From positions 1,054,001 to 1,118,000 of the forward strand of contig JABYQN010000005.1 in assembly GCA_022606135.1 (NCBI GenBank): a DNA stretch of 64,000 bases, written 5' to 3'. This DNA comes from Fomes fomentarius (Eukaryota; Basidiomycota; Agaricomycetes; Polyporales; Polyporaceae). Under the pieces are notes generated by a model that was given only the letters and a program-made list of their open reading frames with translations, ran no database searches and had not been told where the DNA came from. Made by a program: the position numbers and the translations under genes. The first letter of the stretch is position 1. Each line of letters opens with the position of its first letter. This document shows, piece after piece, positions 24,502-35,265 of this stretch.

Positions 24502-26822
24502 ATGTCCGAGGAGCGCAAACCCTCTTCTTCTACCGGCCCGGCTCCCCTTCAGCGAGGTACGCGTTCTCCAACCTCTTCTCCGCATTCGCTCATCCCCCTC
24601 CGCCACCCCCAGGAAAGGCTTGTCTGCGATGTCGCAAGCGTAAAATGGTGAGCTCCTCTTCCTTACCCGCCCACCCATCTCATCTCATCCCCAACCTCCC
24701 CCTCTCCCCCTCCCCCTCGCAGCGCTGTGACGGAGCGAGGCCCGCTTGCGCACAGTGCGTCCGCGCCAAGAAGGGTGACGCATGCGAGTACGATGACGGA
24801 AAAGGCAAGACAAGAACGCAGCTCATGAGAGAGCACATCGCCCGTCTCGAGATGCGTGTCAAGGAGCTCGAGAACCCTGAGCAGTCCGCACCGTCCATGA
24901 CGCTCTTCGACCCCCACGCTATCTCGCCCTACTACTCCGAGTCCTCTTCTTCATCCTCCTACGACTCTCCAGGAAAGCTAAGCTACTCCGCCTCCGCCTC
25001 CCCAACCCCTTTCCCGCTCTCAGAGCAGGAACACAGACGGAGTACCATCCTTAGCCCATTGTCGTTAGAGGCACCAGAGGTCGACCCCAGCGCATGGGAC
25101 CAACTCAACTTCTCGGTCAGTGTCTCTTCCGTCCAGCCCCCCGCCCCGCTCTGTTCACATCATCCTCCCCCCAGGACTTGGCGTCCGTCTCGGTGGTCAA
25201 TTCATTCAGCGGCATGGAGGCCCCTCCTCTCGATCACATTCTGTTAGTCTTCCTCTCGTCTTCCGCCCCTCCGATCGCTCACTGATCTCATCCGTACCCT
25301 GCTATCAGCCTCGAGATCTTCATCCCCCATCGCCACCAATGTGGTCTTGATATCCACGTTGGTCGTCTCCGGGACTCCCTCGCCCTCCCTGCTTCCGAGC
25401 AACGCCATCCTGTACTCATGAACGCCATCTTCCTTTGGGCATGTTACATCTCTCGACCCGGCTCCCTCAGCCAATACGAGCAACTCTATCTCTCTCGTAC
25501 CACCGCCGCCCTCGCTGATGCCCTCCAATACACGTCCAAGGCCCTTGACATTGTCCAAGCCTGCTGTTTGCTTTCTATCTATTACATTTCCAACGGCAGG
25601 CTGCTTGAGGGCAGTTACTACTCGGCTGTCGCCTCTACACTCGCCATCCAGTGCCGCCTCCATCAGATAGGCTCACCAGATTCCTCCATGGGTCTTGACA
25701 GCTGGGACGCGTCCTTTGGCTTGCCGCCTCCCAAGGACAATATCGAGCGTGGCGAGCGGATATCGACCTTCTGGCAGGTGTACAATCTTGATCGGTGCTG
25801 GTCTGTCGTCCTACGTAGGCCCGCGACAATACCCGATAGCGACCACCCTTGGGCTTCGATCACTACGCCATGGCCGCAGCGTAGTGAGGATTACGAGAAT
25901 GTAAGTCCCGGTGCTGGACGTGTATCGTGGGAGGTTGAACTGACGTTGTATTTCTTTCCACTCTCTTTAGGGAGACCTCGAGATAAGCGGGGGATCACCA
26001 ACCATCCGCGCATTCTTCGTACAGCAAGCACAATCGAACTCGCTTAGCGGGTTCTCGACTGCTGCGTTGCGAGTGAAGGCGTCGGCACTATTTGAGGGTG
26101 CGAACAGGCTTTCATCGAGCTGGAGTCCCCGTAAGTCATGCCTTTGCGAATAGCGCACCACCAGCTGATTGTCTCACCGCTCCCATCGCTAGGATCCCTT
26201 GCATCGGGTGCATTCTCCGATAACTTCAGCGCGTTTGAGCACAGCATCATACGTTTCACTACGACACTCCTCCCCCTCCACCAAGTGGGAGGTGCGATCC
26301 CTGACGACAAGTACGCCTTAATAGTGATACACAGCCTCGCCCACGCATCCATGATTCGTCTGCACGCGCCGTTCATGCGCGATGACGGCGTCTCTCTTGA
26401 GAAGTGCCTTCGTTCCGCGCGATCTTTGATACATGTCACCAAGCTCATCACGGACTCTGACTTTGAGTTCCTCGATCCTGTCATTGGCGTAAGTCCTTGT
26501 CTTGATTCACTGTGTCACAGTGGGACGAGTGCTCATCGGTGCCTGAATTTTCTGCAGTCATGCTGGGCTAGTGCAGCAAAGGTTCTCGAGAGCGAACTCA
26601 CTCGGCTCCAGTCGTCGTGGCCCGATCCTTTGAACACCATGGAGGTTCGCGGCGACCTTGAGTCGCTCCTGTACGTGATGACAAAGCTGGGTGCGAGGTT
26701 CCCTCTTGTAGGTTCGTGACACCGCTCATTCCGTCCCCTCCATTCGATCCTCATCCACTGATGGCTATCGCTAAATAGCGTATCACTCAGCAAAAGTCCA
26801 GAGCTGTTTGGATGGCGAATAG
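24502..26822 (+). CDS. Zn2Cys6 fungal transcription factor
   Basis: Nine exons: 24502-24556, 24613-24647, 24723-25115, 25175-25242, 25309-25900, 25971-26130, 26193-26488, 26558-26711, 26779-26822; 598 residues in frame. The zinc cluster is assembled across exons 2 and 3: CLRCRKRKM then RCDGARPACAQC, spacing C-X2-C-X6-C-X6-C-X2-C-X8-C, at about residues 22-50. A basic/coiled segment follows (REHIARLEMRVKELEN), a common dimerisation element, then a Ser-rich linker. Residues 200-420 match the fungal-specific middle homology domain, with SIYYISNGRLLEGSYYS and FWQVYNLDRCW typical of that fold. Family role: nuclear DNA-binding regulators of metabolism or development, often as dimers at CGG half-sites. 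Target genes cannot be told from the sequence. The last intron and a 14-codon terminal exon are my choice; reading through gives a stop two codons later. Confidence 0.88.
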
Positions 26823-28141
26823 AGGCGCGCACCCCTAACATGGCTCTCTACGACTTTAACCACGCCAGAAATCGGGGGCGCTGATTGACCCGCGGGTCTT
26901 TTGGTAGCGCCTACCTTTCCAGGACGTAGTCATGCAATCACGTTCGTCTACGAACTGTCACGCTCATTATCTCTTCTTCCCTTCCCACTTCAAGCTTGTT
27001 TCACCGGCGCTGCATGGCCGCCAGCTCCCGCGTTTCGAGAGCCTTTACACTTTCGATTCGCGTTTACGCATCATCACTTCGGACTATCTCATTGGGCCCA
27101 CGACGGACTTGATTATCTTTTGTTGTTGGGCTTCGCCCCCTGATCACGGACACTAACTCTTCCTGACATTGAAACGAACGGCATGGACACTAACATATGT
27201 ATCTACTTACGGTAACTTTCGGACTATCTCGGACAACTTGCATCACTGTACTCTTAGACAATCGTACATCGCAGCTTTCTTCGTTACTTCGCGGACGATT
27301 CGGACTATTGCACAATTCGTATAACACTGTACACTCCATTGCTTATTTTACTGTAGTGTGCTTCGCATGCGTACCATGTACGCCTACCGCTAGTCGTTTC
27401 CTCCTCTACTTACGCCACTCGACGCGAGATCATATCGCTACTGTAGTAGCATCGTCGTTCTTTGTTTCGTCTTGACGACTCGGACATTCATTCGTTTGAC
27501 ACTCGATATTCATTCACGTCCACGTACCCCTGCTCTGGCCAGATGTTTTTTACCTGCCGGACATTGACTTTGATTACAAAGGGACTTCGCAGGTAGTCGA
27601 ATTACAAAACCGCGTACATTTTTGTAGAGGTTGGGCATACCCGGACTTTCCAGTGCTTCTACGTACCACGGACAAAAGGTCTTTACGGTAGTTACCCAGA
27701 TCATAACATCCCCTCGCTCCTCGACAACTCTTTGGCGCACAAGGTAGCACGCTGGGCAATTGCCCATCCAGCCCTTACGGTGTGCTAATTAGATTTAGGC
27801 TGGGGACAGCTACGGAAGGATCATCAGACTTCTTGATCAAGCGCGCCTTAGAGGGCTGTGTGCGGACTTGAACCTTCGACCGCCCAGGGCCGTACCAAGC
27901 AGACGAAAGTAGACTCGGGCCAACAAGGGTGTGTTGTGGCTCGGCGGCAGTAAACCACAGACCGCAGTACCTGATCTGCCTCTGAGGTAAGAGGATGTGA
28001 GTCGTGTGAAAGAGAAGTGACGGATGAGATAAGCACCATACCTGAGCTCACATCGCGTCCGCACTTCTCCGACTTCGGGGATCGCTGGACGTCACACTTC
28101 GTGGGAGAGACAGTCATATGCGGCCCGCGTTGGGACGGTCG
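26823..28141. other. Intergenic region with repeated CGGAC motifs
   Basis: 1.3 kb between the convergent stops of the Zn2Cys6 gene and the OB-fold-like gene. From about 27070 to 27680 the word CGGAC followed by A or T recurs every 20-80 bp. No gene or RNA gene could be supported; see the rejected tRNA-like B-box at 27864. Confidence 0.4.
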
Positions 28142-29264
28142 TCAGGTCAGGCCAGCCATGTTCTCGAACCAATCGACAACCGAGGCCACCTTGCGCACGA
28201 CCGCGTCGCTCAGTCCAATACGAAGGTCTGGTCGTAACCGAACGTCATCGGATACCGACGGGAGCGCACGATAGCAAACTTTGAGTCGAGTGTTCAATTG
28301 AGGCGATGCAGAGCAGCTGATGGGCACGGCGCCCGTACTCATACTCAGTGCAGGTTCCCATGTTACGAGTACGTCTATAGATGCAGCAAATGAGCACTTC
28401 ATTTATCCGCAGCAAATGAACGAAGGAACAGGCCACGTACTCTCCAGAAGAACAATGTCGCCCTTTTTCGTCGACTGCGTAGCGGTAGTTGGGTTCAGTC
28501 CGACCCAATCTTCGGCGACTTGGCGCCAGGCACTGAGCTTGCAGATACCACCTGACTCGTCCCCAAGAATCATCTTGACCAGGGTGAGTTCCTTTCCGGC
28601 CTCCGGACCCTTTTTAACGCGTATGGTATCGGGCCCCTCTATTTCAAGGACTGCCACGAGAAGGTTCACTTTGCGAGAAGCCCTCGGTGCCTGTCGAGCT
28701 CGTGCCTCTTGAGCCTGTGCATGTAAGACCGCAAGGGGCGTGAGAGAATGTAGACTGAAGTGAAATGTTGGGAAGTGGGCGATGGAGGACGCGCCGGAAG
28801 CGTCGAAGGAGGCCGTCTCTTGTGTCTCCTGAGTCATGTATTGGGACCGAAAGCGCGAGATGCTCGTGGAAGGGGGGAGGAAAGTGATATCAGCTAGGGA
28901 GCGTCCCATGTTTTCTTCTGCATCTTGAGTTGTAGCAGGCCAGGTGATGACCGTTGTTTGATCTTCAGCAGGATGTGAGTGCTCAATCTCCCCAGATGTG
29001 CGACTAGAACTCACCCGGTCGCGTGTCATCGCCTTCATGGATTTCCGTGAACTGAGGAACTTCGTGCTCTTCAATGCAGTCGTTGAAGATCACATTCTTA
29101 TATATCATCGAGATACGTCGACCGGCAGCAGCTAGTGTGGAAGGAGGCAGGGCGGGGGCGTTTGGGGCTGCTGACTTCAGTGTCCCCCATTGGTAACGTT
29201 CATATAGAGAGCTTGATAGGTTCCTTGCAGAAGGAACGCCGGTGAATACGAGATAGCGAGGCAT
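28142..29264 (-). CDS. OB-fold-like protein of unknown function
   Basis: Three exons on the minus strand: 29264-29015, 28917-28441, 28374-28142; 319 residues, frame closed. The middle contains KVNLLVAVLEIEGPDTIRV followed by a strand-turn-strand run with SGGICKLSAWR and KGDIVLLENV; this alternation of beta-strands with a 'W' before a 'GD(I/V)V' turn resembles the OB fold of single-stranded nucleic-acid-binding proteins. The flanks are polar and probably disordered. No catalytic motif, signal peptide or membrane span. I do not recognise the family with certainty; a role in DNA or RNA binding is inference. It is divergently arranged with eL14, 201 bp between start codons, so the two likely share promoter sequence. 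Confidence 0.6.
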
Positions 29265-29465
29265 TCCACGGCTGTCCCAACTTGTTGACGTTGGAACGTT
29301 GTAACTCGGTAATGATTCGTAACACTAAGGATCTACATAATAGTGGCCTACTAGCAGTCGCCGGTTGACAGACGCCCATCTCACGTAAGCAGATCTTTCA
29401 TCCTCGCTGAGCTGTCCTCGCCACCACCGCCAACGACTCCTCAAGCCTGCCTCAAGCCCAACATC

Positions 29466-30191
29466 ATGACGGTAAGTCTTTTCATGATGCCAGACCGCTA
29501 TGAGAGGCTGCTGGGATGCATGTGACGAGTCTGGAACGTATTGGAACGGGAGAAGGAGGTGGATGGCATGGCTCTGGTTCGGATGAGGACTAGTTTGCAT
29601 CCGTCTATGGTGGGAGGATTGGTCGGAATGTGAGTACTCATACATTCTTCACAGGCACAACCTTCCAACTTCAAGCGGTTTGTCGAGGTCGGCCGTGGTA
29701 GGTTCTCAAGTCCTGTCGTCGTGTACGTCCCTGTGTTAACCGCTCTCCGACTTCGTGAACACGGCAGTCGTCCTCCTCAAGTCTGGTCCTCAAGAAGGAC
29801 AGATTGCAGTGGTCGTAGAAATTATTGACCACAACCGAGTATGTTTGTCATACTGTAAGAGCAAATTGCTTGCTGACGCTGCACAATTCTACAGGCTATC
29901 ATCGATGGCCCCACCACTGGTGTTCCCCGCCAAGCCTTCCCCTACCGTCACCTCAGCCTCACTCCCTTCGTCCTGTCATCCCTTCCCCGTGGTGCCGGCA
30001 CCGGAGTCATCCGCAAGCATCTGGAGAAGGACGGTACGGTGGAGAAGTGGCAGAAGTCGTCGTGGGCACAAAAACGGGAGGCTATCGCGAAGCGGAGGTC
30101 GCTCAACGACTTCGAGCGCTTCGCCGTCCTGCTCGCAAAGAAGGCGCGGAGAGATCAGGTCCGCAAGACCCTCGCCAAGGCATCTGCATGA
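29466..30191 (+). CDS. rpl14: 60S ribosomal protein eL14
   Basis: Four exons: 29466-29471 (ATG ACG only), 29655-29697, 29768-29838, 29895-30191; 138 residues, in frame. FKRFVEVGRVVLLKSGP opens the KOW/SH3-like barrel, then VVEIIDHNR and the C-terminal basic helix region LNDFERFAVLLAKKARR. Both length and sequence fit fungal eL14, a structural protein of the large ribosomal subunit. The start exon of just two codons followed by a 183 bp intron is typical of ribosomal protein genes in basidiomycetes. Shares an upstream region with the minus-strand OB-fold-like gene. Confidence 0.95.
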
Positions 30192-30870
30192 GTCTGGTCT
30201 TGTCATGCTGCTAAAACTATACACCGGAATATGCGCGTCTTTGTACCACCGGTAGGCTGTGACCGGCCTGGGGTGGCGGCGAGACGAGAAAGTCGACGTA
30301 AGTGACCTGTTCGTGTCAGTCACTCTGGCGGTTGCTGATGACATCCTGAAGTGGTCGTATATGTGTCGTTTGATCTCATGTACATGTCCTGTCTCATATC
30401 ATGGATTTCGCATTGTTCTCGAAACCCCCCCGAGTACAGCAAGGTCCGATGAACCCGCTCGGTGCATCTCGCGTAACAGTCACGTCCCCATGGCACGTTC
30501 AAAAGGGCGATCAAGTAGATCCTGCGTCCTCCTTGGCCCGGTCTCTGTGTATGCCTTTCGTCCATCCTCGCTTCAATGCCACGCACGCAACTGGTCAGTG
30601 TCATTGAGGGCGTCGCTTTCAGGAAGGATGACGGAGAGATGCACGACGGCCAAGAGAAGAAGGGAGATGTGAGCGATTGCGTTGGAGACCAGTTCCGCTC
30701 TTCCTTCGTCCTCACATACTGTGTGAATTGAACGCTGTCCTGTTCTATTGCGTGTGCGACCTGGGCAGAGATGAGCCGTGAATATTCTGCCTACACTCAA
30801 GTCGTCCTGCGCAAGCTCCCCCAGGGCCTTACGCTATGCGTTTCCCGATCTTGTATACCTCCAGATTCGC
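30192..30870. other. Downstream flank of eL14, no gene seen
   Basis: Short overlapping open frames only. CpG content is normal. It ends where the first arm of the large inverted repeat begins (about 30871). Confidence 0.4.
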
Positions 30871-31019
30871 GGCGCGGACCCTGTAACCAGCCGTCCTAGT
30901 GTCCTCGCTCCATATATCAAGGAGCGATATTTTATTCTATATCGAGTATGTTCTAATCAGATTATATCATATGTTGTGCACGGAGAGTTTCTTAGTCGAG
31001 CAGCAAATGGTGGAGGAGG
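30871..31019 (+). repeat. Inverted-repeat arm L1 (CpG-retaining)
   Basis: About 150 bp that matches the reverse complement of about 33345-33500 closely. Differences are mainly CG in this arm versus TG or CA in the other (GCTCC/ACTCC, GGAGCGA/CAAGTGA, ATCGAG/ATTGAG, GCACGG/GCATGG). The TIR element at 31020 starts directly after it, and the rest of the repeat resumes at 31990. Confidence 0.7.
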
Positions 31020-31989
31020 CAGCGCCATGGATGATTAGTGGATTTCACTGGTAGTGGGTGTCAATGGAATTCAGAGGTGAGTTAACTAAATTTCACAAAT
31101 TTGGCACCCAGTGGAATTCATGTGGCATGTGGTGGGGAAATGACTACTGCAGCATCTGGCATCATGTGCCTGGACATGCCCATATATAGAGACAATATGG
31201 GGCAGTATGATTCCAAAGGTGCCCAAGGGGTGATGGGACATTTGAGTGAAATTGCAACTGCAGACTATATAGGGGCACAAATAGTATCAATTTGCAACAA
31301 CTACTGAGTACATGTGTGACAACTACAACTATAAATTCTCTTTCTAGTGTAGCAGTGAGCAATGAATGAATGTATTGGGGTCAGCTCCCTAGATGCCAAC
31401 ACCACAAACACCACCCCCAATGCTGAGGGCACTTGCAATTCCCTGATTATAGTGCACTTTGCTTGTTCTGTTACATCTAGCCCACCAACCTTTGAGGTTA
31501 GGAGAACAATGATAGACTAAACTTGACCTGGCCAATGAAGGCATGGTTGGTGTATCACAGTGGGGGCTGGATGGGTGGTGTATGAGCATGGATTGAGCTG
31601 CATGAATTGAAGTACATGGATATAGGTAGCCAGGCAGGCAGTCCAGAGGGCTGATGGTGGTGATGCTGTTGGAAGTGGACTTAGGAGTGATGTGATGGTT
31701 GAAGTTGAAAAGTGAAAATTTGATAAGTGTTAGACACCTGATATTGGCTCAGTCACAGCACACACCAAAGCTCTTGTATGCCATCCAGAGTGCAGACCAG
31801 AGGATATCACCTGATGTCAACTCATCCACTAAGCAATCCAGTGGAAGAACCTTAGGCCAACATATGGATCCCACTGGGGTGCCAAATTTATGGAAATAGA
31901 TGCTATGCTCTGTGGCATCCATAGGTTGTGCCTAAGGATGTGATAATTCCCTTGGTCCCTGTGAATCCTACTGATCATCTATGGTGCTG
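31020..31989. mobile_element. TIR DNA transposon remnant (non-autonomous, about 970 bp)
   Basis: The left end reads CAGCGCCATGGATGATTAG and the reverse complement of the right end reads CAGCACCATAGATGATCAG. The match continues to about 32 bp, with most differences being transitions. It sits between the two halves of a repeat that is uninterrupted in the inverted copy (33165-33500), which marks it as an insertion. The junction is not clean: four bases present at the unoccupied site are missing, and I cannot confirm a target duplication. No transposase is visible; CpG is nearly absent inside. CAG...CTG termini are compatible with hAT-like elements, but that is inference. Confidence 0.6.
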
Positions 31990-32170
31990 TGTAGGATGGC
32001 TGGCCTATCAGGTTGTCTCACAACATTCATCTGAGAATTATCAAACAACTCAGCAAACATAGTACACCTTAGATGCCCAAGTATTTCTGCACTCACTTGT
32101 CTGTGATTGATGACCTATGGGAAATGGCTGTTCAGGCTTTGCAATGTGTTGTATGTGCAGGCAGGAGTGT
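31990..32170 (+). repeat. Inverted-repeat arm L2
   Basis: Continues arm L1 after the TIR element. It matches the reverse complement of about 33165-33340, including GGCCTATCAGGTTGTCT and CTGTTCAGGCTTTGCAATG. CpG-free. L1+L2 together correspond to the single uninterrupted arm R. Confidence 0.7.
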
Positions 32171-32232
32171 GTGAACCACCACAAGGGGTACTACTGGAAA
32201 TCTGTGACTTCTATCACTCAGCCATTGGTTGA

Positions 32233-32636
32233 TGTGAGACTTATAGATTGTCACAGATGCAGTACCAGCGCCTCTTTTTCATCACTCCATCACCATTTTG
32301 TCACACCTTGTCACCCTTTGTTACCCCAGTCACTCTGGTAGCTACCCACTCCCCCTTTTATTCTTACCCTTTTCTCAGTTTTGATCCTCCCCTTCAGTTT
32401 CCTGCACGACTCATTTTCGTTCATTCTGACTCCCACACCCTTATGACTCCCCATGACTCACTTCCCATCACTGTTTGGCATTATTTGACCCCCAGTAGTA
32501 TATAAGACCAATTAGCACCCTCCCTAGTCCCCATCTCAACCTCTTGGTTACTGGGACTAGGTGAGTAGGAACCCCCACCTGTATGTGTATTCTCCATACT
32601 AATAGATATCTTGGTCACTGGGACTAGTCTGTCACA
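32233..32636 (+). repeat. Possible solo LTR with TATA box
   Basis: About 404 bp with TGTGA at the left and TCACA at the right, a TATATAAG box at about 32498 and a C/T-rich upstream half, the layout of an LTR. No target duplication could be confirmed and no second copy lies in the window. Confidence 0.3.
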
Positions 32637-33164
32637 TTGTGCATGAAGGCTAGTTGTCGACGATCTGGTGCCTTTGAGCTGATTGTCGCTTTGTCCTTGT
32701 CAAATTCGTCCCTCTCTCTCTCTCTTTCCCTCTATCATCTCTGCTCTGCCTTTCGGCTCCTTGCCACCTTGCCCTATTGATCGCTGCTGATCAGCATCTA
32801 GTGGCTCCATGTCAAGTTGCCATGACATAGATGAATCATATGTGGTAGTATGATGCCTGTAGGCAGGTTTTGAGTTTTTACATTCTGTTATATTCTGCTA
32901 TTGCTAGATACTATGGGTATGACTGTATTTGTCTACAGAACCCAGTGACATGTGGGTGCTCTCAGCTGATATTTGTGATGATGGTAGCCCATCTGAATGC
33001 GGTGAAATATGCTGAGGCAAGATTGAGACAGATTAGTACTTCAACATGGCATACCTAGTCCACAGCACACTTACTGCACTGCAACACCCATAACATGAGG
33101 ATGTCTGTTGCCTGTGGGGCGCTAGAAATGCAAAAACATCTAGTCTACATCTGGTTTGTGCACT
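32637..33164. other. Spacer inside the inverted repeat
   Basis: A CT microsatellite at about 32712-32730, then CpG-poor sequence with stop-rich frames. Nothing recognisable. Confidence 0.35.
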
Positions 33165-33500
33165 TTTAGGCCTGCCTGCACAAGACACATTGCAAAGCCT
33201 GAACAGGCATTTCCTGTGGGTCATAATCACAGCTAAGCAAGTGCAGAAATCCTTGGGCATCTGAGGTGTATCATATCTGCTTAGTTGTTCAATAGTTCTT
33301 GGATTAACGTCAGACAACCTGATAGGCCAGTCATCCTACAGTGTCCTCCTCCACCATTTGCTGCTTGATCAAAAAACTCTCCATGCACAACATATTATAT
33401 AATCTGATTGAAACATACTCAATATAGAATAAAATATCACTTGTTGATATATGGAGTGAGGACACTGGGATGGCTAGTTATAGGAGCCTGGGTGTGGACA
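33165..33500 (-). repeat. Inverted-repeat arm R (CpG-depleted, uninterrupted)
   Basis: Reverse-complement partner of L1+L2. It reads straight through the point where the TIR element is inserted in the left copy and so gives the empty-site structure. CpG sites of L1 appear here as TG or CA. Confidence 0.7.
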
Positions 33501-34275
33501 CTTCTGGTAGACAGTTGGCTGTACTTGTCATTGCCACAGTCAGTTTGGGGGACATACCACTAACAGTAGCATCTCCAAACACAAACTTCATAGTGCCCAA
33601 CCTTGGGGAAGGTGGTGACTCTGTGCCAGCTGCAACATAAGACAACATTGCACTGCATCATGATGCACGTTGCTCAAGCATAGATTGAGATATGCTCTGC
33701 ACATCCACATATGCATGAATCAATGTCACTCCATTGGTACACTTACATAAAATCACTTTCAGGATTCCTCAGGACTGTGTTGGCCATCAGGTGAAGATGG
33801 AGATAACAGCTCTAGCATACATAACACCATATGTTGTTGCTGACTTGGTGCAGAATCAGCAAACCCTTTCATTCTTTAATGGCACTCAAAGCACTAAAAA
33901 GTTGCTTAGACATTTTTAGATTTTCTTAGAACCTTTAAATGCCACTTAAGAACTTTAAGAAGTTTTAGAGGTTGGTGTTTGTTACACCTTCAAAGTTTTG
34001 ACCATGTCCTTCCTCAGCTGTTGACACTTACTGTGCACCAGACTGAGTTCACGTTCCTTACAGACTGCTGCCTTAAAACTTCAACAACTGCTTCATTCAC
34101 TAACTCATTACGGTGTGCGAGAAGTCTGAGGATTGTTTTCATGTTTCAAGACCTTGCTTCCTACACCAACTGTGGGAACATTCTCACACTGCCACATAGG
34201 AACCTAAAGTCCTCTTGACAGATGCCTGTGCCACTCTGGTCATGGAAGGTCCCACTTTGGTTCCAGGTTTGTGGA
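33501..34275 (+). other. CpG-depleted sequence; end may be a gene relic
   Basis: Stop-rich, nearly CpG-free. The last 75 bp can be read in frame across the copia insertion into the relic at 40123 (left half ending SRFV, right half starting EHFLETVNG), suggesting the composite insertion 34276-40122 lies within this relic. The rest is unassigned. Confidence 0.35.
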
Positions 34276-34678
34276 TGTTGACTGCAGTGTGCCTCAGAGC
34301 AATCACAATGGCCTATGTCGAGCTCTGTGAAGTCTGAGAGACACCAGAGCTCAACACAGCGACTGTCTACGGCGCAGGAGCGCGTGGGAAACAACTGTAC
34401 AGTACTTCCAAACATGGGAATCAACAAAACATACAAAAGCGCTCAAAGAAAAATTCATGGAGGGCGCAGGAGTCAATGGACGGGCTAGCGCTCTTAACCG
34501 AGGCGCGGGGCGCCCGTTGCCACCCTGTGTGAGTATTTGCACAGCCACAGGTCGGATAGGGAAGGAGGGAAAAATCGGTGAAGATAATGGTGCAGTGAAG
34601 GAATTAGGGAATGTGTGGAAGGCTGAATGAAAACAAACCATGGACTTGGCTAGGGCACAAGACCCATGAGGTCCAACA
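34276..34678 (-). repeat. Copia LTR, inverted, short variant
   Basis: Reverse-orientation copy of the LTR found at 34812, running from TGTTGACTGC to GGTCCAACA. It is 403 bp because it has only one of the two GACTTCACAGAGCTCGACAT units that other LTRs here carry. It abuts a 133-bp fragment of the pol 3' end, giving a head-to-head LTR pair. Confidence 0.9.
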
Positions 34679-34811
34679 AGGGCGGATTGAGATTGAGCAC
34701 CTGCGCACTTCAGACATGCCGGCGGACATCCTCACCAAGTCGCTGCCTAAGCCCAAGGTGCTGGAGATGGTGAGGATGCTTGGGCTGGGGACTTGACTGG
34801 TCAGGGGGGAG
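34679..34811 (+). pseudogene. Truncated copia pol 3' end plus polypurine tract
   Basis: Encodes the last residues of copia RNase H (IEIEHLRTSDMPADILTK) and includes the AGGGGGGAG polypurine tract before the next LTR. It is all that remains of a second element's interior; its 5' neighbour is the inverted LTR. Confidence 0.85.
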
Positions 34812-35265
34812 TGTTGGACCTCATGGGTCTTGTGCCCTAGCCAAGTCCATGGTTTGTTTTCATTCAGCCTTCCACACATTCCCTAATTCCTTCACTGCAC
34901 CATTATCTTCACCGATTTTTCCCTCCTTCCCTATCCGACCTGTGGCTGTGCAAATACTCACACAGGGTGGCAACGGGCGCCCCGCGCCTCGGTTAAGAGC
35001 GCTAGCCCGTCCATTGACTCCTGCGCCCTCCATGAATTTTTCTTTGAGCGCTTCTGTATGTTTTGTTGATTCCCATGTTTGGAAGTACTGTATAGTTGTT
35101 TCCTACGCGCTCCTGCCCCGTAGACAATCGCTGTGTCGAGCTCTGGTGTCTCTCAGACTTCACAGAGCTCGACATAGGTGGGTAGTATTATTTCTACAAT
35201 ATATTAGACTTCACAGAGCTCGACATAGGCCATTGTGATTGCTCTGAGGCACACTGCAGTCAACA
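34812..35265 (+). repeat. 5' LTR of copia copy A
   Basis: 454 bp, TGTTGG...CAACA. Contains a 51-bp direct duplication of GACTTCACAGAGCTCGACAT with a TTTCTACAATATATTA spacer. Identical in its diagnostic variants to the LTR at 51853, not to the 3' LTR. It also serves as 3' LTR to the truncated fragment 34679-34811. Confidence 0.95.

Noticed and set aside
27811..27824. 18S rRNA 3' end (TACGGAAGGATCAT)
   Set aside because: Only this short word matches; the surrounding sequence is not rRNA.
27864..27874. tRNA gene on the minus strand (B-box-like GGTTCAAGTCC)
   Set aside because: The B-box matches, but the flanking bases do not form a T stem, and no matching acceptor stem or good A-box lies at the right distance.
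31000..34300. Classical RIP (repeat-induced point mutation)
   Set aside because: Loss is concentrated at CpG rather than CpA, which fits methyl-CpG deamination better; dinucleotide statistics would be needed to be sure.
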